64,000 bases of DNA from Gambelia wislizenii (taxonomy: Eukaryota; Chordata; Lepidosauria; Squamata; Crotaphytidae). The stretch lies in contig JAUMIR010000001.1 of the NCBI GenBank assembly GCA_030847615.1, forward strand, positions 446,702,687 through 446,766,686. Direction: 5' to 3'. Shown piece by piece: positions 30,400 to 42,150 of this stretch; position 1 is the stretch's first letter, and every line of letters begins with the position of its first letter. The position numbers were made by a program, and so were the translations under genes. The notes beneath the pieces were generated by a model. It did no database searches. It had not been told where the DNA came from and saw nothing but the letters and a program-made list of their open reading frames with translations.

Positions 30400-30842
30400 T
30401 GAAGTATTCACTCAAGGATCTTTTCTCATCACAGAAAGCAAAGAAAAACATGTTGCCAGATGTATACAGACAGAATTTACTGAACACTAAAGAAACAAAA
30501 GACGTGTATAGAAAAAAAATCATGAAACATCACCTTGAAGCCTGGCAAACAAACCACTACATGCTCAGTATGGTAAAAGCTTAGAAGGAAAAGCTGAGAA
30601 GGGGAACATTGAAAATGGTTACAGAACAAGACACTTAAAAAAGATACTGAAGGGTTTACATTTGTGGCTCAAGAACAGGAGCTTCAGGCAAATAGCATTA
30701 AGGCAAATGTTGTAAAAATAACTACAGATAGTGAATGTTGTCTATATAAAGAAAAAGATGAAACTGTTGACCAGCTTATCAATTTATGCAGCAGTATTAC
30801 ATGGATTGGACATAAAAGAAATGCCATGATAAAGTGGCTGCT
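30400..30842 (+). pseudogene. R4-like (restriction-type endonuclease) LINE remnant
   Basis: A short open part at 30664-30846 reads AQEQELQANSIKANV ... YKEKDETVDQLINLCSS. It resembles the zinc-binding segment before the restriction-like endonuclease in R2/R4-group LINEs, where the pattern is C-x2-C...H-x4-C; here several of these Cys/His are substituted (ECCLYKEKDETVDQLINLC). Upstream (30480-30640) a diverged LEAWQTNHYMLSM-like stretch fits the same protein with stops. R4-group LINEs are known in lizards. Assignment is from memory and modest. Confidence 0.55.
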
Positions 30843-30930
30843 TTAGCTGTGGGTTCCTGCCCTATAAGGGGCTGAGCTAGATGACTCTTGGGGATACCTT
30901 CAACTCTACAATTCTATGATTCTATGTATT
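30843..30930 (+). mobile_element. CR1 LINE 3' end
   Basis: GGGCTGAGCTAGATGACTCT, then TTCAACTCTACAATTCTATG and ATTCTATG: the CR1 3' UTR end with its octamer repeat. Confidence 0.75.
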
Positions 30931-31089
30931 CTTCTACATCCCCTTCCATTTAGCTGTTTGTGCTGCTTGAGAAATGGCTTCAGAAAGCTTCCCAGCCCTT
31001 TTCAGAGCTGGAGGAGGAGCTTTTAGAGCAGAGGGAAATGGCCCCTCCCAATTCCACTGATAAAAAGAAATTTCATCAGCAGAAGTATC

Positions 31090-31200
31090 TTATTGAATTT
31101 TGGTTATTGTTTTATTTTGTGAGCTGCTTTGAGAGGGTTTTGGACCCTAAAAAGGTAGCCCTCAAATATTTTAAATAAAATAAATTTTAAAAGTAAATTT
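31090..31200 (+). mobile_element. Retroelement tail fragment
   Basis: GTGAGCTGCTTTGAGAGG ... AATAAAATAAATTTTAAA is similar in plan to L2/SINE tails with an A-rich end. Weak. Confidence 0.35.
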
Positions 31201-31534
31201 AAATAAAGAAATACACTTGCACTGATATGATCAGGGATGCCACATATGCTTTTCGTAAGCCAAGAGCCATGGCTGTTACAAGGACGTACATATGCTCACA
31301 GTTGCATCGTGGTTTGATGGTGGAATGACCCTGTAGAAAGCAGGATCCCAGACTCTAGCAGTCTGATCCACCAGAGCTCTTTTTTGTAAGTACAGTGGTG
31401 GCTGGTGAGACAACAGCCAATGGCAGTTAGCAATGATAGGCAGAGCAAGGGGAAAGTGGTTATTCATATACACCAAGAGGCAGACACACAGGCAAACTAG
31501 CATTCACATATACATACATACAGGCAAGGGGGTA

Positions 31535-31745
31535 CAGTCGGCCCTCCGTGTTCACAGATTCTGCATCCATAGATTCCACCATCCATGGCTTGAAAATACG
31601 TATTTTTTTAAATCCAAAAAGCAAACCTTGATTTTGCCATTTTATATAAGGGACACCATTTTACTATGCCATTGTATATAATGGGACTTGAGCATCCATA
31701 GATTTTGGTATCCACCAGGGTATGTGTGTGTCCTGAAACCAAACC
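31535..31745. mobile_element. pogo/Tigger-like MITE, one end lost
   Basis: Starts TA|CAGTCGGCCCTCCGTGTTCA. Its interior (AAAAAGCAAACCTTGATTTT, then ATATAAGGGACACCATTTT) is nearly the same as the copy at 48161, so the two belong to one subfamily. The right terminal repeat is missing after about 31745. Confidence 0.75.
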
Positions 31746-31904
31746 ACATCTGTTCCAAATATTTGGGGGACACACAGGGGGCCTGCAGGGGATAGGAAGG
31801 AAGGAGAAAGTCACATTGTACAAGTAGACTTCTGCATGACATTGGATTTCACCCACCCAGTGTCCCATGTTTCATCCTTTGTCCACCCTGAAAACTGTCA
31901 TTAG

Positions 31905-32050
31905 TTTAGACTAGTGGTACTCAACGTTTGGTTTTCCAGATGTTTTTGACTTCCGCTTCCACAATATCTTACCATTGGCCAGGCTGGTTGAGGATTCTGG
32001 GAACTAAAGTTCAAAATAAATAGAGGATCAAAAGTTGAGAACCACAGCTC
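31905..32050. mobile_element. hAT-like fold-back MITE
   Basis: TGGTACTCAACGTTTGGTTT at the left is mirrored by AAAAGTTGAGAACCACA at the right, with GAGGATTCTGGGAACTAAAG inside. It belongs to the same broad family as 44.63 kb. Confidence 0.6.
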
Positions 32051-32269
32051 AACATTTTGAACTTCACTTCATCCCTTTAAACAACCATCCTTTTATATAT
32101 CTGTCATAGAGGGTGAGGCAAGACTTTCCTAGCTATTTTCGAGAATTTGGTACCATCCCCGTCCATTGTCTCCCGTAAATGCTACTCTGTTTCATACTAG
32201 GGTTTCATACTAGGGTTATCCCACTGGGCAATTAAGTAACCTGAGCATCTTTGGAAAAATACAGTAACA

Positions 32270-32460
32270 GAAACATAGAGTTGGAAAGGTTCTTAAGGGC
32301 CATCTAGTCCAATTTCTTGCCAATGCAGGAACCCACAGCTAAAGCTTCCCCAAATAGCCATCTAACCGCTGCATAAATACCTCTAACAAAGGAGAGCCCA
32401 TCATTATTATTTAAAAGCTCTTACCATCTGGAAGAAAAGTTTCTAGTTAGTATGACCAAT
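32270..32460 (-). mobile_element. CR1 LINE 3' fragment, antisense
   Basis: AACATAGAGTTGGAAAGGTT, GGGCCATCTAGTCCAATTTC and TGCAGGAACCCACAGCTAAA are the complement of the CR1 3' UTR. Confidence 0.75.
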
Positions 32461-33790
32461 CTTATGGACATATCATAAAAGGATGCTGAAGTTGCCATCT
32501 TATCAGCATCCTCCTTTGGTATATCAAGATGTCTCAATAGCTGCTTGACCATAAGCCTGACTACACTTCTAAGCCTGCAGGTTCCCACTGATGTTTATTT
32601 TATTTCATTATGTTTGTTAGCCACTTTGTAAAATATATTTTCTAATCCAGTCTTATCCTACCTGATGCCTGCCAGCTGTTTTGAACTTCAAATTCTATTA
32701 GCTCCAACCAGCATAGCTAAGGACTGAAACTCTGGGAGATACACCGTAATCTAAAATATCAGGAAAGGATCAAGTTGGAGAAGTCTGTTCTTTCTAGTGG
32801 ACAGAATTAAATATGAAACACAGTTTAAAAATAAAAACCAGAAATTAATAATAAAATCCAAATAAAGCATAAAAGAATTTAAAAAATCAGCAGCATTGAA
32901 AGCCAATTAATCACTATCAAGACAGATTGATAATAAAATGTTGTTATGATGATAACATAAAAAGGTCTGGGAGAATAAAAATGTCTTTGGTTGAATTCAC
33001 AAAGCTATTAAAGTAAAAAACGGATACCTGTTGAGCCGCTTTTGAGTAAGCATTTCAGAAATGGAAGGCCACCACCAAAAAGGCTGTCTTCTTTATAATC
33101 ACCCTCTGGACTTCAAATTGAGGGGTCACTTGGAGAAGGACCTTGCTGAAGATCTTAAGATGTGTTGCACCACAACTCCCACCAAACCAAGCTGGAGACA
33201 ATGGTATAAGACATATACCTTGGGGAATAGCTTTTTCATATCCACTCTGCAAATGTAGTCTGTCACCACAGTATGGTAACCAGGTAGCCAAAAATGGGGC
33301 CAAAATCCTTTAATTCTTAGGCAAAGCAAAGAATAAAAGTCTATGAATTATGAAACAAAAAACTGCAGACACACAAGCGTGGCAAAGAACAGATCAACAG
33401 ACAATCAACACATAAGAAGCATACCCTGAAACTGAAAACAAACCCAATAAAGTATAGGAAATCAGAAAAACCATGGAATTCATGGCCGATCATTATCAGA
33501 TGTTCCCAAAGTTAAATTAAGCACTTCACTTTTGGCAAAAGCAAACTTCATTACAAAAATAATCAACAATAGTTGTCGAGAGGAAAGCTAAAATATTTAG
33601 GAGATAATAGCTGATGCACAGGTACATAGTAAAAAGTTGTCCTATATAGCCCTCTGGATGTAGGAACAAACATGTTGTTTGTCAGCATACTTTATATGAC
33701 CAAGATGGAGAAATGATTATTAATTCCAGTGGACTAGTCAATACTACTTTGTTTGGGATTATAGAATACAGGACAGTCTAATTTATGATA
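32461..33790. other. No gene; one weak hAT-like scrap
   Basis: A diverged hAT-like piece (CAGCTGTTTTGAACTTCAAA ... CAGCATAGCTAAGG) lies at about 32650-32730. The remainder is AT-rich and unassigned. Confidence 0.4.
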
Positions 33791-33792
33791 TA

Positions 33793-34015
33793 CAGTACAA
33801 CCACCATATCTGCATGACTGGTATCCATGGTTTCAGTAAAAAAAAAAGAAAGAAAGAAAGAAAAAAAAAAGAAGAAGAAGTCTTTCTAGGCATCTTCTAG
33901 TTCTTCCACCACGACTCTATGGTATGTTTCGGTCAGACATGGTTCATTTTAATAGGGTTTGCTATTATCCATTAAGTCTGGGAACATATCCCTTGCAGAT
34001 ACAGGGGTTGTGCTG
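33793..34015. mobile_element. pogo/Tigger-like MITE with TA target sites
   Basis: Starts CAGTACAACCACCATATCTG and ends GCAGATACAGGGGTTGTGCTG, its inverted complement; TA flanks both ends (33791-33792 and 34016-34017). A GAAA/GAA-rich microsatellite at about 33836-33880 has expanded inside it. Confidence 0.82.
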
Positions 34016-34339
34016 TACCTATGAAATCATCAAATCATCAGAAGTTTACTCTTGCCACAGATATGTTCACGTGGCTGTTTTCTGGGCTCTGAGTTTAGAA
34101 TCTATAGTATTAAATGAGAAACAAAGGGAACTCCCCAATAAATGAAACTAATTTTTCATGTTCTGTTCCTCTGCTCATTTCAGGTAGCCACCCATGCAGG
34201 TGACTAATCAATGCTGGTCCTTATCAGTCATCAGGGGTCAGCATCAGGAACTACTGTGGGCTGGTCTTGTAGGTATACAAGAAGTTACATAGGTCTTAAA
34301 AAGCTAGAGAGATCAAAAGTGCTAAATAGCATTTTAAGT

Positions 34340-34552
34340 CTCGGCTAGAGCCAATATGGCATCATGGTTTGAGTGTTGGACTATGACTCTGAAGACCAGG
34401 GTTCGAATCCCTGCTCGGCCATGAAAACCCACTGTGTGACTGTGTGCAAGTCACAAACTCTGAGCATCAGAAAAAAAACCGTGATAGGTTTGTCTTAGGG
34501 TGACCATAAGTTGGAAACTACTTGAAGGCACACAACAACAACAATTGACAGC
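34340..34552 (+). mobile_element. tRNA-derived Sauria (ACA) SINE, sense
   Basis: Head with A-box-like TGGTTTGAGTGTTGGACTA and a good B box, GGTTCGAATCC, at about 34400-34410, followed by CTCGGCCATGAAAACCCACTG. The 3' tail TAGGGTGACCATAAGTTGG ... ACTTGAAGGCAC ends in ACAACAACAAC. The tail matches the BovB 3' end in this window (52755), so BovB is the likely partner. Confidence 0.9.
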
Positions 34553-36980
34553 TTATTTTAAGAGCACTGAATGTGATCATGGTAAAAAAAAAAGTATGTT
34601 TTGTAAAGGATTTTCAAACAAGTTCTTTCTTGTATAAATAACATTGTTATATTGTCATCGCTGTGAAACCTCAGTGCCACCCTCTTTTGTGCCAACTAGT
34701 CAGCAATTTCTTCAGTCACCATTTGAATCCTGCACAATCATCATCAATCTATCCAGCCTGCCACGAGGCTAGAGAGGATCAATCTAAGAGCAAAGAAGAC
34801 TGAGTTGTTTGCTGATCTTTGGGGAGTCTCAAAGGAACCTCACAGCGTTTCATGACAGTGAGCCTGGCAGGAAGCTGGGGTGATAGATTGAAGAAGATGA
34901 GGCCATTGCTTGCCTGAGAAGTGATATGCAGCAGCTTTGACAGGTGCCTATGCCTGTCCCCTCAACCTGCAATCTCTCCTAATGGGGAAGATTGAGGAGT
35001 CTAGAATGAAATGTGTCATGTCCAAGAAAGATGGTAAGAAAGGTGGGGACTCCAGAGATACAAAGAGCAAAATGGAGATGAAGGGAAGGAAGGAAGCAGT
35101 TTCAGCTCATCAATATATTTTCTCTATGCTTTTGAAACAGGAAAGCTCTTTCTTTTAGGGATTTTTTAAAATTTGCTTTGTATTAGACAAACAATGTAAA
35201 TCAAACCAGCCCCCCCCCCCCAAAAAAGAGTCGTATGGTTACAAATCTTGCAATACTTCAAGGAAGACTTATCAGGCAGTGGTGATACTGGGGGGTGCGG
35301 GGAGGCCAAACCTCACTAGGTGACACCATCAGGGGGAGGGTTGACACCGGCCTTATTGACAGCACAGCTATCAGGGTCAGATCCACTATTAGGCAAAGTA
35401 ATGGCAGCAAAGAGTGGGCAGTGCTGTGTCCTGGCTCCTAAACTGGCCTTTTACCCTTAGATGCTATGAAGAATGCTGTACCATCAACACTGTTGAAGAC
35501 AGATTCAACTGCCAAGTCTGGTTGGCTTTGGTATCTGGTTTGGGCACCCTATACTTTGTCCTTCATCTCAGGCAGGAAAATCTCTTTGGTGAGCCCTAAT
35601 TCTGAGTTCCCCTGAAATTACTGGGATGGTCTTCCATGTATACATGTATGTTTAGATGTGAGGTGTGGATTTTCTTCTGGTTAAAATTTGTCTTATTAAT
35701 AAGGCTGTCAAGTCTTCATCCAATAAGTTTCCTTTTCAAATGATATGTACAAGTCAGACAGAAGCTCAGTGACTGTGCCATTTCTGCTTGCAGTAATCTG
35801 AAGATAGGATAAGATGCCTTTCATAGGTACAGAAAGACCAAAGGAGCTCCATTCATGAAAGGGTTCCTGGTTTATTCATTCTCTTTCTTGTGCAATGTCT
35901 CCTTATTTCCATGGTTTGTTTAACCATAGTGTAGCTTTAGATCTTAATTGATTTGGTCCAAAACAGTTAATGGTAACCAAATTCCCATGTAACAAGAGCT
36001 TGAAAACCCAGGATTTGAAACAAAAAGTGAAAAGAAAAAGGAAGCCTTTGTTGTCAAAGGCAGTGCAAAGTTCAGCTGGAGAGCAGGGCCTGATGTTTTC
36101 CTTCTCAGCAAAGCAATGGCGCTGGTGGCTTCCATGTCAGCAGGGTCAGGGTTTTTCTCTGGGCTTCAATCTGAGCATCAAAGGAGATATCAAAGGTGTT
36201 TAACCCTATTCTCACTGGTGCATCGACAGAGGAAGAGTAGCTGGGGTCTTTTTTAACTTCCAAAAAGGTACACGGATAAAGACCTGAGCACAGCTCATCT
36301 TCCTGCAGTCTGTTCCTCTAGATGCGTTTTTTCTCAATGGAATTCAGCACCAGAAATCATGCTTTGCTGGGGCCCTATTTAGATATTACTCACTCATGTC
36401 TCCATCAGACACCTGGGAGCCAGCAAAGCACTTTCCTCTTGTGATGGAGATGGCTTTTGCTACCATCCCTCCCACCATCTTTCAACACTGGCCAACCCTG
36501 CAGTCTTACCACTGTTCCTGTACCACTGCCATCATCATAACCACTACCACCTCCTCCTTCTCTATTGGCATAGTTATCCCAGCCAATTCTATTTTGGCCC
36601 TCACCTGCACATTTCTTTTGCTACTTTTTTTTTAAACAAACTCCTCTGTTTGAGGGCAATGCTTATTTAAACACAGAAATTTGCCCCCATTGCATCCAAT
36701 TTTACCCTTACACAGCTGGCTGTTAGTTTATCCTGTATAAGCATCCTCTAATTTGGTTCCCCAATATGTTTTAGATGACAACTTTAATTCTTGACCTGTG
36801 GCCATGTCAGGTAGGATATATGAGGCTGTAATTCAAAATACTGTATATGGTGGACAGCCTAAATGGGAAATGCTATCCTACATAGTAATAGCAAACTCAT
36901 TCTGCAAATGTGGTACTTTGTGGCCAAGATTCTACACTGGTACCATATAGTGTGAATAACTGCCAGCAGAGTTACAGTTG
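34553..36980. other. No gene; possibly conserved patch near 34.65-34.95 kb
   Basis: No repeat or gene is recognised. The interval 34650-34930 is repeat-free, of balanced composition and not low-complexity, which makes it a reasonable place to test for conservation. A C-run at 35210-35220 and short ORFs (34937-35158, 35414-35599) show no motif. Confidence 0.35.
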
Positions 36981-36984
36981 GCTT

Positions 36985-37040
36985 CCATTATGAATCCCCT
37001 ATAAGTTGACAGGCTACTCGAAGGCACAAACACACACATA
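36985..37040 (+). mobile_element. BovB/SINE tail fragment
   Basis: ATGAATCCCCTATAAGTTGA, then CAGGCTACTCGAAGGCAC and an ACACAC run: a short piece of the shared BovB/Sauria tail. Confidence 0.5.
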
Positions 37041-37770
37041 ATAAAAAGCAAAATAGCACGATGAATGCACATTGGAAGCCTATGTATATGGTTGTTATCA
37101 GGTAGCACAATGCACATTTACACAATACATCATAAATGTAAATGCAGAAGTGCATGTGCAATGGTTCCACATGTGCAAATCCACCTCTACCAGTGTCACC
37201 TAGATACAATTGTTGCACACTGTCCTCAAAAAACACCCTACTTGTGTAGCACAACTTATGCCTGCATACATCACTGACTGGATGCTGGCCTGTGGCAATG
37301 TCTGTTAATAAGAAGGCGGGTATCAATAGGCTTGGAGGAATCCTATCTTCATAAATATTTAAAAAGTAATTTTATAAAAAACCAAATGAACAATTATGTG
37401 TGTAGAGGGGAAGACCCAAGCAGTCCAGGATGGACTGAACATGCTCAGATGCAGACTGATAGGTGAAGCAGAGGGACTCATAGTTTGCAACATGTCATTC
37501 ATATAATAAAATCACCATGTGTTGAACTCCTGAATAATCTGTATTAGTTTTAATGGGAGCAATTTTATGACACTTGTAACCAAGCTGGAGCAGTCTCAGG
37601 CCTTATCTAGCGTATGCAGCAAAAGATATGGAGAATCCAGTATTTTATTAATGGAATCATTCAGGGCCAGCTCTTCCATTAGGCAGACTGGGGCACCTGC
37701 TACAGGCCACAGCTGCTGTGGGCAAGAACAGCAACCACCTCAGGACGGCCTCCATCTTTCAGAGGAAAGC
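37041..37770. other. No recognisable feature
   Basis: No gene or repeat family is recognised; overlapping short ORFs on both strands. Confidence 0.45.
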
Positions 37771-37774
37771 AATG

Positions 37775-38000
37775 TTTGTGTTATATAGCGATGTCCCTAC
37801 TCTTGATGAATTTATCCAATCCCCCTTTAAGCCATTCAAATGGGCTGCCACCCTGACATCTTGGGGCAGTGAATTCCATAAGTTTAATTATGAACTATGT
37901 GAAGAAGTGCTTCAGTTTATTCATCCTGAATCTCCCACCATTCAGCTTCAAAGGCTGACACTTGGTTCAAGTACTAAAATCTTCTCCCTCAATACTTTTT
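37775..38000 (-). mobile_element. CR1/L3-like LINE fragment
   Basis: TTATCCAATCCCCCTTTAAG, CATCTTGGGGCAGTGAATTC, GAAGTGCTTCAGTTTATTCA and CTGAATCTCCCACCATTCAG are antisense CR1/L3 3' sequence. Confidence 0.7.
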
Positions 38001-38019
38001 TTACCCAGCGTAGCATATA

Positions 38020-38300
38020 CTATTATAGTAGATTTGAAAGGTTCACATGGTTCAGCTACAAGCTACTATTGTGTGGGGAAATATTTCAGTGTTTTACGTG
38101 TGGTTTTTCACACAGTTCAGCTACACACTATTATTTTAGGAAAAAATATTGCATTGTTTTACAGCTGGGTGGTGATTGGCTGAGGAGAGGAGGGAGGGGC
38201 CTGTGTGAGGCTGGGGGTATAGATGCAGACTGAATGGCAGGAGTGGACTGTAAAGTGGAGAGGGATTTGCGTGTGGGTGGTGATTGGCTGAGGGAGTGAG
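38020..38300 (+). repeat. Diverged tandem duplication, ~65-bp and ~110-bp units
   Basis: The segment starting GTTCACATGGTTCAGCTACA at 38041 recurs as TTTCACACAGTTCAGCTACA at about 38106, each followed by a C.CTA.TATT..G and TTT.ACG/TGTTTTAC pattern. Downstream GGGTGGTGATTGGCTGAGG occurs at about 38166 and again at 38276. Confidence 0.7.
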
Positions 38301-38599
38301 AGGAGGTAGGGGCAATGTTTCCTAAGTGGCCAATCAGCACACTGGGAAAGGAAACATACCCAAGTGTTTTAGATAGATAAATGCTATAGCTATCTCATTT
38401 TACTCTGATCACTGTGCTAACCGAGGTCAGCCTGCTGTCTGAGGTGGACAAGATGACACTCCCTCCCATATTCCACAAACAGAAAATGAATGGACTGCCA
38501 GTTGACTCATATTTCAGTACAGGTGATGTCACCATCCACCACACCTGAGGGCAGCAAAACATAGGGAGTCAGGACAGGTTGTGTATGATCAGCTCAGTC

Positions 38600-38725
38600 T
38601 GTGTATCAGCAGCTGGAGAACATGAGACAGTTGCCTTCATGTCCCATCAGCCATTGTGTGAACAGAATGTTGAACTAGATGGGCCTTTGGAATGGCTCTT
38701 CCTATATGCTTATGCTATTCCAAGT
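38600..38725 (+). mobile_element. CR1/L3-like LINE 3' fragment
   Basis: GAACAGAATGTTGAACTAGA then GGGCCTTTGGAATGGCTC and CTTCCTATATGCTTATG follow the CR1 3' end in sense. Confidence 0.6.
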
Positions 38726-40338
38726 TCTTTTCCTACATACTTCAAGCCATTTTTAAAACAGACATAATTGAATTCAGCTTAATTCCCATTCCCTTTTGTT
38801 CCTACTTCAAGCACCAGACCAAACCAGTCCCATTACACCAGTACAAAAAGCTAGACATCAATGGGACTTGAATTAGCAGACTTTTTCAGGCTTTTATACA
38901 ATTCTCTGATCACTGTTGCTTATGTAAAGGTACTCTCAACAGTGCATCTCATCAGTAATATGTGATTGTGTGCTCATAGCTCACATTCATGGGTTTCTCA
39001 ATACAAGGGGACCTATTTATTTTGCAAATGTGGCACAGAGTGCTACAGGAAAGAAAAGTGCAGAGGTTGTGCTGTTGTGTTACAGTAGTAATTACAGCAG
39101 ATAAACATATCTGCTCACAGGCTGCAGTCCCCAACAGGCCTAGAGGCCGGCAGCACAGCTCTGCCACTGAAGTCTATTCATTTTAATAAGAGGGACACCC
39201 TGTGTTATTAAGAAGAGTGTTTATTACTGTCGCTGTGTGCTGGCAGTGACTTCCATCATCGTTAAATGGCAGATGGAAAGAGGAGGAGGGCAGGGTGCTG
39301 CAGGCTCTACTCCTTCTCTTTCAGAAACTAGGGCCTTGCAGCTGGATAGAGGGTGGGAGCTGCATGAGATTCCTTTTGGCTTCCAGTCTTTATCCTCTAT
39401 TCTACACATAAAACAAAATGGTTGTGTTGACTGAGAAGACATTATTGTTTCAGAGTAGGTTGGATAGGTGCCCTACTTATCAGTCCCCAATTCAAAGGAC
39501 TATCCAGTCCAATTCCAATCTAAAGATAAAGACACACAGAAAGGGAAAGCCCATGAGCCTTGAAGGCACCCATCAATAGTTGTTGGGAATTTACAACTTT
39601 TGCATGCACGGGGTGCATGGCAGTTAAATAATTAAAAGTACATGGAGGGGATATTTAAAACTAATTTCCTGTTTGCTTGTTTTATGACCCCTATGCTCTT
39701 CCTGTGGCACACACACAAACTTTGATCCTGAGGACCAGCTTTGAACGGAGCTCTTTCTTTCTTCTTCTTTTTACCTTTAAATATGGAGCACATGTTCCTA
39801 AGTGCTCCATAGCTTACAGAATGTAGATCTTCATTTTTACCTCCTGCTTGCATATCTCAAGATGATGAGCCTGTGTATTTGATGATGCACAAGATCTTTT
39901 ATAAGTAAATTACTTTTTATACTTTTTAAAGAAGACTAAGCTTGTTTTTATTTCTTAGCTTGAATCTGTGTGTGGGGAGGAGGAGGTGTGGCTGGCTTAG
40001 CTGTGTTCCCAATATAAACTTCTGCTAAAGTGTGATTTAACTCTGCTACTGAGATTACACAATCTCAAATATTTTAAACTACCAACAATAGTTAGCACCT
40101 ATGCAGCAAATTGAGCAGGCAGGCACACAAGTCACTTGGTCATGGCCTTCCTCAATATAGTGAGAGATATGACATACACACTATGAGAAAGAATACACAA
40201 TGTGGACATCCCTTTTTATCTCAGTTTTTAAGTCTCTCTGCCATCTATCTTCATCTACCTTCCTGCTCAACATGGTCTTAGTTTCAGAACTACCTGGCCA
40301 GCTCTCACCCCTGTGGGAGCCTTGCATGTTTGCATTTT
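38726..40338. other. No recognisable feature
   Basis: No gene or repeat family is recognised. Mirror ORFs on both strands at 38952-39442 carry no motif. Confidence 0.45.
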
Positions 40339-40343
40339 ATTGG

Positions 40344-40809
40344 TGTAGGAAATATAGCATTTTTCTTGCACACCCCCCCTTAGGAAGTTTAGGGAACTCC
40401 TTGCATGCTTAAGTTCCTCCCCTTTTCTCTTCAACCTACCTTAGTTATTTTGTAGCTCATGGAAGCTATATGATATGGGGTGACCTGTTGAGTCATTCAT
40501 CACATGACCTCCTGATTTAAATGTTTTATTGGTCTTTGTTCTCCTTTTAAATGAAGCTGAACCACGGGATTTCCATGCACCTCACTCACCATGCATGAAG
40601 AAGATAGATAAGCTCTCCTTTACCCACATACACCTTTTTCTGAAGAATAAAGAAATATGGATACTACTGCAAGTAATACTAGGGAATCCTGATTTGTTTA
40701 TCCTATTCTAACCTTGAATCTCCCTGGATTGGGTGAGTTTTACCCTGAAGTCCTTTAGTTAGTTAAATACGCTACTTTTGTCTTTTGAATATGCTCGTAC
40801 ACCCCAACA
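40344..40809 (+). mobile_element. Solo LTR, family member A (internally deleted)
   Basis: Starts TGTAGGAAATATAGCA and ends CTCGTACACCCCAACA, flanked by a perfect 5-bp target duplication ATTGG (40339-40343 and 40810-40814). It aligns with member B at 56929-57620 along its length (CTTGCATGCTTAAGTTCCT, GAGTCATTCATCACATG, GATTGGGTGAGTTTT) but lacks about 230 bp before the 3' end. A solo LTR arises by recombination between the two LTRs of an element; no internal viral genes remain. A 5-bp duplication fits Gypsy-type elements or some endogenous retrovirus groups. Confidence 0.88.
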
Positions 40810-40814
40810 ATTGG

Positions 40815-41548
40815 CAATGGCGAAAACATGGTATAGTGTAAGAAGAAGCCCCAAGAGCTGCTGCTTACATTAAGGTGACACATAATATTTTTAGAGCTGT
40901 AGGAAGTTTCTTACTGCATTTGATCTGAACATACCTTTTTTGTTCCAGGTTACACTCGGGGACAGGGAAGTCTGCAAGCTTGCAAAAGAAAGGCAGCTAC
41001 ATGCACAGTGCTGATTGGCTGGCATCTATGATGTTACCACACAGTCTACCCCAATCCCTCTTAAATGTGTACTTTTTAAAAGATACTAACAAGTTAACTT
41101 GACAGTTTTAATGCACTGATGTGGTACTTTTACAATACATAAAAAAGCCAGAAACATGGGAGAGGAGTAAAACTGACAAACAAGCAAGCATTTGATTTGC
41201 TGCTATGCATACCTCTCATTTCTGTAGCAAAACTGGGAAGTAATTGTGCTTATTGTACTGTAGCAAAAAACAAAACAAAACAAAAAAACCTCTGCTCTTC
41301 ATCTTCATTTGTCATTGGGGGCATTTTTCATATGATCCGGCAATTTTATCTCTGATGTTTGGGTGGGTCTAGCTCACAGTTGCCTAATTATCAGTTGTAC
41401 CTATAAAACAGGGTAGACAAACCTGAAACTGGAAGATCTACTGGACATTTTTGTAAAACACATACGTGTAAAAATTAAAGAATTCTGAGCACAGGAATTT
41501 GTTCTGAGCACCAGAACTGAACTGGGGGGGGGGCTTAGGGGCAATCCA
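40815..41548. other. No recognisable feature
   Basis: A/C-rich low-complexity patch near 41262-41290 (CAAAACAAAACAAAAAAACC). Otherwise unassigned. Confidence 0.45.
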
Positions 41549-41805
41549 GCCTAGTTACCCCATATAGGTCCAAGGGGGATACATTCCAGGACCTACCATT
41601 TAAAGGTGAAACCACAGCAAACCCTGTTAAAATAAAGGACTTTCTGTACAAACATACCATAGAGTTGCATTGGAGGACCTAGCGATTCCTAGAGGAAGAT
41701 TCTCTAGGCATTTTCTAGCATGGCTCTACTGTATGTGTCCCTGTTTTTTCAGCCATGGATAACTGAAATCGTGGACATTAGTTATGCTGATATGGCAAGG
41801 GGGGC
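41549..41805. mobile_element. pogo/Tigger-like MITE, diverged
   Basis: Interior motifs AACATACCATAGAGTTGCAT, TGGAGGACCTAGCGATT and CCATGGATAACTGAAATCGT match the pogo-like copies. The terminal repeats are poorly preserved. Confidence 0.5.
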
Positions 41806-42009
41806 TGACCTATATTTTCTTTAGCTTATCTGTATTATTAAGGGTGAGTGTGTGGGGGGGGAAGGTACATTTTGTTGCAGCTTTTGTTAAATAGATGAGA
41901 GTTAGATATCCTATCCACTCTATTGTAAATCAACAATCTACCAGTAGATCTAGAGCTACCTTTTACCCACTCCTGCTATAAAACATTAAGAATCTAGTGG
42001 GGTCTGGTG

Positions 42010-42150
42010 GTTAGAAGCATTAGCTATTAGCTGGCTTCCAATTCAAATCTGAGCATTGGGCTCAGTGAGAGACTTTAGGCAAAGCTACTGTCTCTCTCAA
42101 ATCCCTCACCTCATCTTTATTCACACTGCCCATCGAAAGGACTGACAGTC
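42010..42150 (+). mobile_element. tRNA-derived SINE remnant
   Basis: GTCTGGTGGTTAGAAGCATT ... CCAATTCAAATCTGAGCATT keeps the spacing of A and B boxes, followed by AGAGACTTTAGGCAAAG and CTCAAATCCCTCACC as in MIR-type elements. Diverged. Confidence 0.45.

Noticed and set aside
34370..34425. A functional tRNA gene
   Set aside because: A good B box exists, but the sequence cannot be folded by eye into a full cloverleaf, and it continues into a BovB-like tail with ACA repeats, as in Sauria SINEs.
35414..35599. A coding exon (CYEECCTINTVEDRF...)
   Set aside because: An AG precedes part of it, but no donor, no family and no neighbouring exon could be recognised.
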